DNA from: Tetradesmus obliquus
Taxonomy: Eukaryota > Chlorophyta > Chlorophyceae > Sphaeropleales > Scenedesmaceae
Reading direction: 5' to 3'
DNA length: 64,000 bases
Assembly (NCBI GenBank): GCA_030272155.1
Contig: CP126201.1
Coordinates: 3,570,501 to 3,634,500, forward strand
Positions 59,915 to 64,000 of this stretch are shown here, piece by piece. The notes below the pieces were generated by a model. It saw only the letters and a list, made by a program, of their open reading frames with translations, was not told the DNA's origin and did not search any database. The first letter of the stretch is position 1; each line of letters starts with the position of its first letter. Made by a program: the position numbers and the translations under genes.

Positions 59915-60808
59915 ATGGGAGAGGAGGAAGCAACTGTGAAGGAGCCTCTTGATCTGATCAAGCTTAGCTTAGACGAACGCATCTATGTCAAGTGCAGAGG
60001 CGAGCGGGAGCTGCGCGGCAGGCTGCATGTGAGCGGATCTTTCTGGCTGACATGCCCACAGCATGAAACAAGCAGCTGAATCCAGGCATCAGTGCTCATG
60101 GCAGAGTTGCATGTGTTGTTGTTGAAAGATCAATGCAGCACGGTTGCGTTGTTATGTGATGCATCAGCCATGAATAATGGTGCAGGAGCTGGTTGGTTGG
60201 GCACTGGCAGTGCTGACCTCTGGTGCTGCCTGCAATGCCGTGGCAGCTGGCTGCGGTTGCTGCCAGCACTGCACTTCCAAGCAGCAACATAGCAATCAGC
60301 ACAAGCTGCTGCAACGCCTCATAATGCAGCAGCAGCAGCAGATTGCTACTCCAGACTTAGCATGTGATGCGGCCTGTGCAGGATCCGCAGCTGTGCATGA
60401 GACCATTTTGATGAGTGTTTTTCCGCGCGACTGTATGGTTTGTGTTGCCCTGCAGGCATATGACCAGCATTTGAACATGATCCTGGGCGAAGTGGAGGAG
60501 ACAGTGACCACTGTTGAGATTGATGACGAGACCTATGAAGAAATCATCAAGGTGGGTTGTACAAAGGTTGCTTGTTCTGTTCATTTACACACTTGCAGCA
60601 CCCTGCATCTGCCATGTTGTCCCTGCACATGTGCCACATCACTATGGCTTTCCAACTGGACTCTCGCCTTTCGCCTATCATGACTTTGCATGTTTTGCTG
60701 CCGCCGCTGCTGCTGCTGCTGCTGCTGCAGACCCAGAAGCGCAGCATTCCTTTCCTGTTTGTTCGCGGAGACAGCGTCATCCTGATCAGCCCGCCTCTAC
60801 GCTCGTAG
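59915..60808 (+). CDS. LSM3: U6 snRNA-associated Sm-like protein LSM3
   Basis: Three exons: 59915-60028, 60456-60551 and 60731-60808 (95 aa, full family length). The sequence begins [20 protein letters not shown], continues [20 protein letters not shown] and [15 protein letters not shown] (Sm1 fold), and ends [20 protein letters not shown] (Sm2 motif). This is nearly identical to plant LSM3. LSM3 is part of the LSM2-8 ring that binds the U6 snRNA 3' end in the nucleus and the LSM1-7 ring in cytoplasmic mRNA decay. All introns are GT-AG; the last ends in a CTG run directly before the acceptor CAG. An upstream ATG at 59852 would add 21 Ala-rich residues and is less likely. Confidence 0.95.
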
Positions 60809-62704
60809 CAGCAGTTACACAGCAGGACCTGGGAGCAGTATCTGCATGCCGTTGCGCTGTGTGCAATGCGGCTGATCGGGCATGGCTTCGAGCTTGTCCA
60901 ACAAAGGCGTGTCTTTTTGTCAGCTGACGGCCAGGCTGCAGCTAAGCAGGGCATGCAGCTAGCTGGCAGAGCTGCGTTTATGAGAGTGACACAGCGCGGC
61001 CAGCACTGGAGGGGTGTACTTCACAGTCAACAGGAAGCTGCGTCAGCAATGAGGGCGTGGTGATACCGCAGGCTATGCATCCAAGGGGGCTGCTGCAGCT
61101 CTGCTATGACACAGCATCTTTTGCAGCAGCTGCCGCAGGTGCTGCATGTGCTCTCGGGCTTCTGGGTGTTTGTGAAACGCGTGCGCGTGTGCCAACAATG
61201 GAGTGGCTGCTGTGGTGCGCTGTGGTGCAGCGTGGCATGCCGTCTATGCTGTGCGGTGTGTGCTGGCTTTGCATGGCGGTGTTGAAGCAGCAGTGGCGGC
61301 AGCAGCAGCGGCAGCAGCGGCAGCAGCGGCAGCAGCAGCGGCAGCAGCAGCAGCAGCAGCAGCAGCTGCTGTGACTCTACACGGTGGCCTGAAGCATGGT
61401 GGGCTGTCACATGCACCAGCCATGTCAGTAAGGTTGTTGTGCAACAGCACTGTTGCTTGCTACAGCAGCGCTGCAGTCCAATACATGAGCACAGTGTGCT
61501 GCATCGTGATACTGCAATGTGTGTTACCTGCACTTCTTATAGTGTGTGCTCTGCTGCAGACTTGTCAGCCGGGGGGGCCCTTCAGTGCGGCTGAGCCCAG
61601 CAGCGGGTGCCAGTGGTCACATGCATGATCAGCAACAACGGGTCAAACAATGGTCTTGATGGGTGCTGGGGCCACACACTGCTATGCTGCTGGCCAGTTC
61701 CTGTAGCAGCCTGCTATATTGAGTGCAGTTGCTGAAAAGCGGCATTGCTGCGGCTGGTACTTCGCGTGCATTGGGTCAGTGCCATGTTGAGGATCTAGCA
61801 GGGCAGATACAAGCTGCGGTCCGTGGCACATATGTGTTGCTTGAGTCTTATTGAGAGCTGTATTCCGTCAATGGGCGAGGTTGTATCGCACCAATGGGCT
61901 CTGGATCTCACCCTTGCTACCTTGATTGACCTGCTTGCACGTTGTACCAATTTTATACCTTGGACGCTGTAACTCTTTATATCTTGGACATGCCTCCCGA
62001 ACACGTTCGTGACCGTTTCCTGCCAGACAAACTACTGACGCAAACGTTCAGAGTGCTATGAGTGCCTCAAGGCCACTGGATTGGGCCTTCCCGCGCACCG
62101 GCGCAGCAACGGCCTTCGGTGAACCTCGGCCGCACCCTCAAACTCAGCAGCTCGGAGTCACTGTTTCGAGAACACTGCGTGAACACGACGAGCAACAAGC
62201 TATAAAGTTCACATGTCCTTGTGCGGCTTATGGTTTGACGTTGCAGCTGAAGCCAGCTTCTTTTCAGGCAGCTACAAGGTCAAAATGTCTGGCTGACCGA
62301 CACAGCACCCACGTGAGTGCTGTTTGAGAGCTGCTGCAGCGATGTGGTCTTCAGGCAGCCAGCAGAACGTGCTTACAACATGTATCAGCTACACGTTCAA
62401 CACAGCAACTGGCAACCAGCACAGCCCGTTGCACGTGCTTGCAGAATAGCTCAATGCATACAGCAGCAGCCGAGGCTGACAGGTGCTGCATTCACGCTTC
62501 TGCACCAATGTCGTCTGCATGGCAATTCACAGAAACCAGCATGTGCATATGTCATGTCCTGCTACCTGCTCAGCAGTTGCTGACGTCAAGCTGGTACCCC
62601 TGCTGATGCTCCTGCTGCTGCTGCTGCTGCCGCTGCCTGCCCACCCACCGCCTTTTCAGAGCCCTGTACACCCAATCCCTTTCTCCAAGCCATCACCTGT
62701 CACC
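60809..62704. other. LSM3 3' flank, no recognisable gene
   Basis: A GCA/CGG-rich imperfect triplet tract lies at about 61290-61370. No conserved protein, and no exon chain that I can support, was found on either strand. Confidence 0.35.
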
Positions 62705-63091
62705 ATGGCACGCCCTGCGGCAGCCATCGCTGTGGCGCTGCTGGCCCTGCTGCTCGTTCAGTGCGTCGCCAGCGCGCCCGAAGCACCCAAGACGATGACA
62801 GCACGCCGCCTTTAGGCTACCCAAGCCATGGGCAACGCAGATGTGCTTGTTGGTGGCGGTCCCGGCCACGCTGCCTGTAAGCTGCGTCAGGACTCCCATG
62901 CAGCCCTGATGGCATCTGCTGCTGGTGATGTTGTGGTGCTTGGAGGCGCCAAGAAGCTGCTGACCATGGGCCCAGCAACAACAGCTGTTGAGAAAGGCAG
63001 CCGCCAGCTGCTGCATGATGCTGTGAGGGAGCGTGCCACACGCACTGCACGCAAGCTGGCAGGTGCTGATGATTATGATTACAGGAAGTAG
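62705..63091 (+). pseudogene. Small secreted ORF split by an in-frame TAG
   Basis: An ATG at 62705 opens a clear signal peptide, MARPAAAIAVALLALLLVQC then VASAPEAPK, and stops at a TAG at 62813-62815 (36 aa). The same frame continues straight on (ATQAMGNADVLVGGGPG ... LMASAAGDVVVLGGAKKLL ... LAGADDYDYRK) to a TAG at about 63089-63091. A second in-frame ATG is at 62828. Without the first TAG the product would be about 128 aa: a secreted peptide with a Gly/Ala-rich hydrophobic middle and a basic, then acidic end. It matches no family I know. It could be a one-base nonsense pseudogene, a read error, a readthrough gene, or two separate short ORFs. Confidence 0.5.
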
Positions 63092-64000
63092 GCACGGAGG
63101 ACTTACAGAGTCCCTTGCGTCGCTGGTGTGGCGTGTGGGCAATATGCATGGCCTGCCTGTCGGTTGCGCTTATGCATGCCTGCCAGTACTGTATGAGATC
63201 CTGGAGTTGGCAGGTTGTTTGCTTGCCTGGTTGCAGCACTGGACCAGTCTGGTATGGCGATGCATGTCATCTTTATGTAGGCCAGCGACAGCTTCAGGTA
63301 TTGTGATGGCGGTTCATGCTACGCAGCTTTTTGCACTGGGCAACAGCTTACACCCGCATAATCAGCTTTCAACCTGCTTGACCAGTGTTGTGTTCAACAA
63401 CGTGCATTTGCCACCTAACCTGCAATATTGTCAAGCAAGCTTTGGTATGCTTGTGATTGTGGGCCAGTGGCTGCAAGGCCAGCACTGCTGGCACTTGTGT
63501 GTGCATTGGAACAGCTTATTACCAGTGAGCCATGCCATATCACAGCAGTTCTTCATCCAGCGCTAACCAGTTCATTGTGCAGTACAGCCCCAACCACTTT
63601 AGGGTATTAGTGCGGGACTGTGTACGGCAGCTGTGACTTGGCTTGTCAGCTTGTGGTCCCATTGCTGTACATGTGATGCCACAGTGCATCACGCTACGCT
63701 GGCGCCGTCATTGTGATGAGAGCGTCAGGCGCTTGCAAGTGATGACTTTGTTGTTGACTGTCACCTACGAGTGAAAACGTTGACCCAAATACAACAAATG
63801 TAACCAGCAAGGGACTGCAGGGTTGTCAAGCCAATGAAGGCTCCAATGGTCAAATTTAGCTGTCTGCACCCTGTGGGACACACCCGCAGCATGTGATGAT
63901 GAAATCAATTGCAGCAGCCTAGGCCTGCACTGCGCAGTATGCACTACTGCCAGCCAACTTTAGGTGTTGACTCATTGACTTTTGTAAAGAGAAATTCAGG
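63092..64000. other. Right edge, nothing supported
   Basis: No conserved frame or exon chain was seen up to the window edge. Confidence 0.35.

Noticed and set aside
61203-61628. Ala-rich ORF with poly-Ala tract
   Set aside because: Driven by an imperfect GCA/CGG triplet tract; no conserved sequence on either side.

Overview
This window looks like nuclear DNA of a green alga (Chlorophyta). The genes are intron-rich with GT/GC-AG introns, and the DNA is full of CAG/CTG triplet runs that become poly-Gln, poly-Ser or poly-Ala in proteins. The products include axonemal and centriolar proteins together with plant-type enzymes (monodehydroascorbate reductase, AAE17/18-type acyl-CoA synthetase, PTB3-like splicing factor). 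A Scenedesmaceae/Sphaeropleales-type chlorophyte is my best guess, but that rank is inference.

Layout: CFAP263/CCDC113-like axonemal coiled-coil gene (-, 1803-4866); PTB3-like three-RRM RNA-binding protein (-, 5296-9215, first exon uncertain); RAD51 (+, 9971-12569); a 2.5 kb stretch without a recognisable gene; FAD-dependent oxidoreductase (-, 15083-21319), carrying an LTR-less Ty1/copia fragment inside a duplicated exon; monodehydroascorbate reductase ending in SKL (-, 21914-27665); AAE17/18-like acyl-CoA synthetase ending in AKL (-, 28778-36371); SPICE1-like centriole protein (-, 37008-40038); a weak hypothetical ORF (-, 40811-41413); a large MYND zinc-finger protein (+, 41705-45736); a VPS10/sortilin-type receptor with 19 exons (+, 46702-56889); cytochrome bc1 hinge subunit QCR6 (-, 58308-59251 plus an unresolved first exon); LSM3 (+, 59915-60808); and a small secreted ORF interrupted by one in-frame TAG (+, 62705-63091). 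For the multi-exon models I checked that exon lengths sum to a multiple of three. This holds for CFAP263 (364 aa), RAD51 (340), the FAD enzyme (500), MDAR (442), AAE (748), SPICE1-like (682), MYND (1067), VPS10 (948), LSM3 (95) and the resolved part of PTB (531).

The most unusual property is structural. Four neighbouring but unrelated genes (FAD enzyme, MDAR, AAE, VPS10) have introns packed with partial copies of their own adjacent exons. The copies follow one rule: copies of an exon's 5' part, with its acceptor, lie upstream of the intact exon, and copies of its 3' part, with its donor, lie downstream. The intact exon always survives. This is what repeated tandem duplications spanning a single exon-intron junction would leave. 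Several are regular arrays (five units of about 279 bp, three of 123 bp, four of about 120 bp). CFAP263, PTB, RAD51, LSM3 and QCR6 in the same window show no such copies that I could see.

Functionally the genes are mostly unrelated housekeeping loci: cilium and centriole (CFAP263, SPICE1-like), RNA processing (PTB, LSM3), DNA repair (RAD51), respiration (QCR6), endomembrane sorting (VPS10), and two adjacent enzymes with peroxisomal C-termini (MDAR, AAE).
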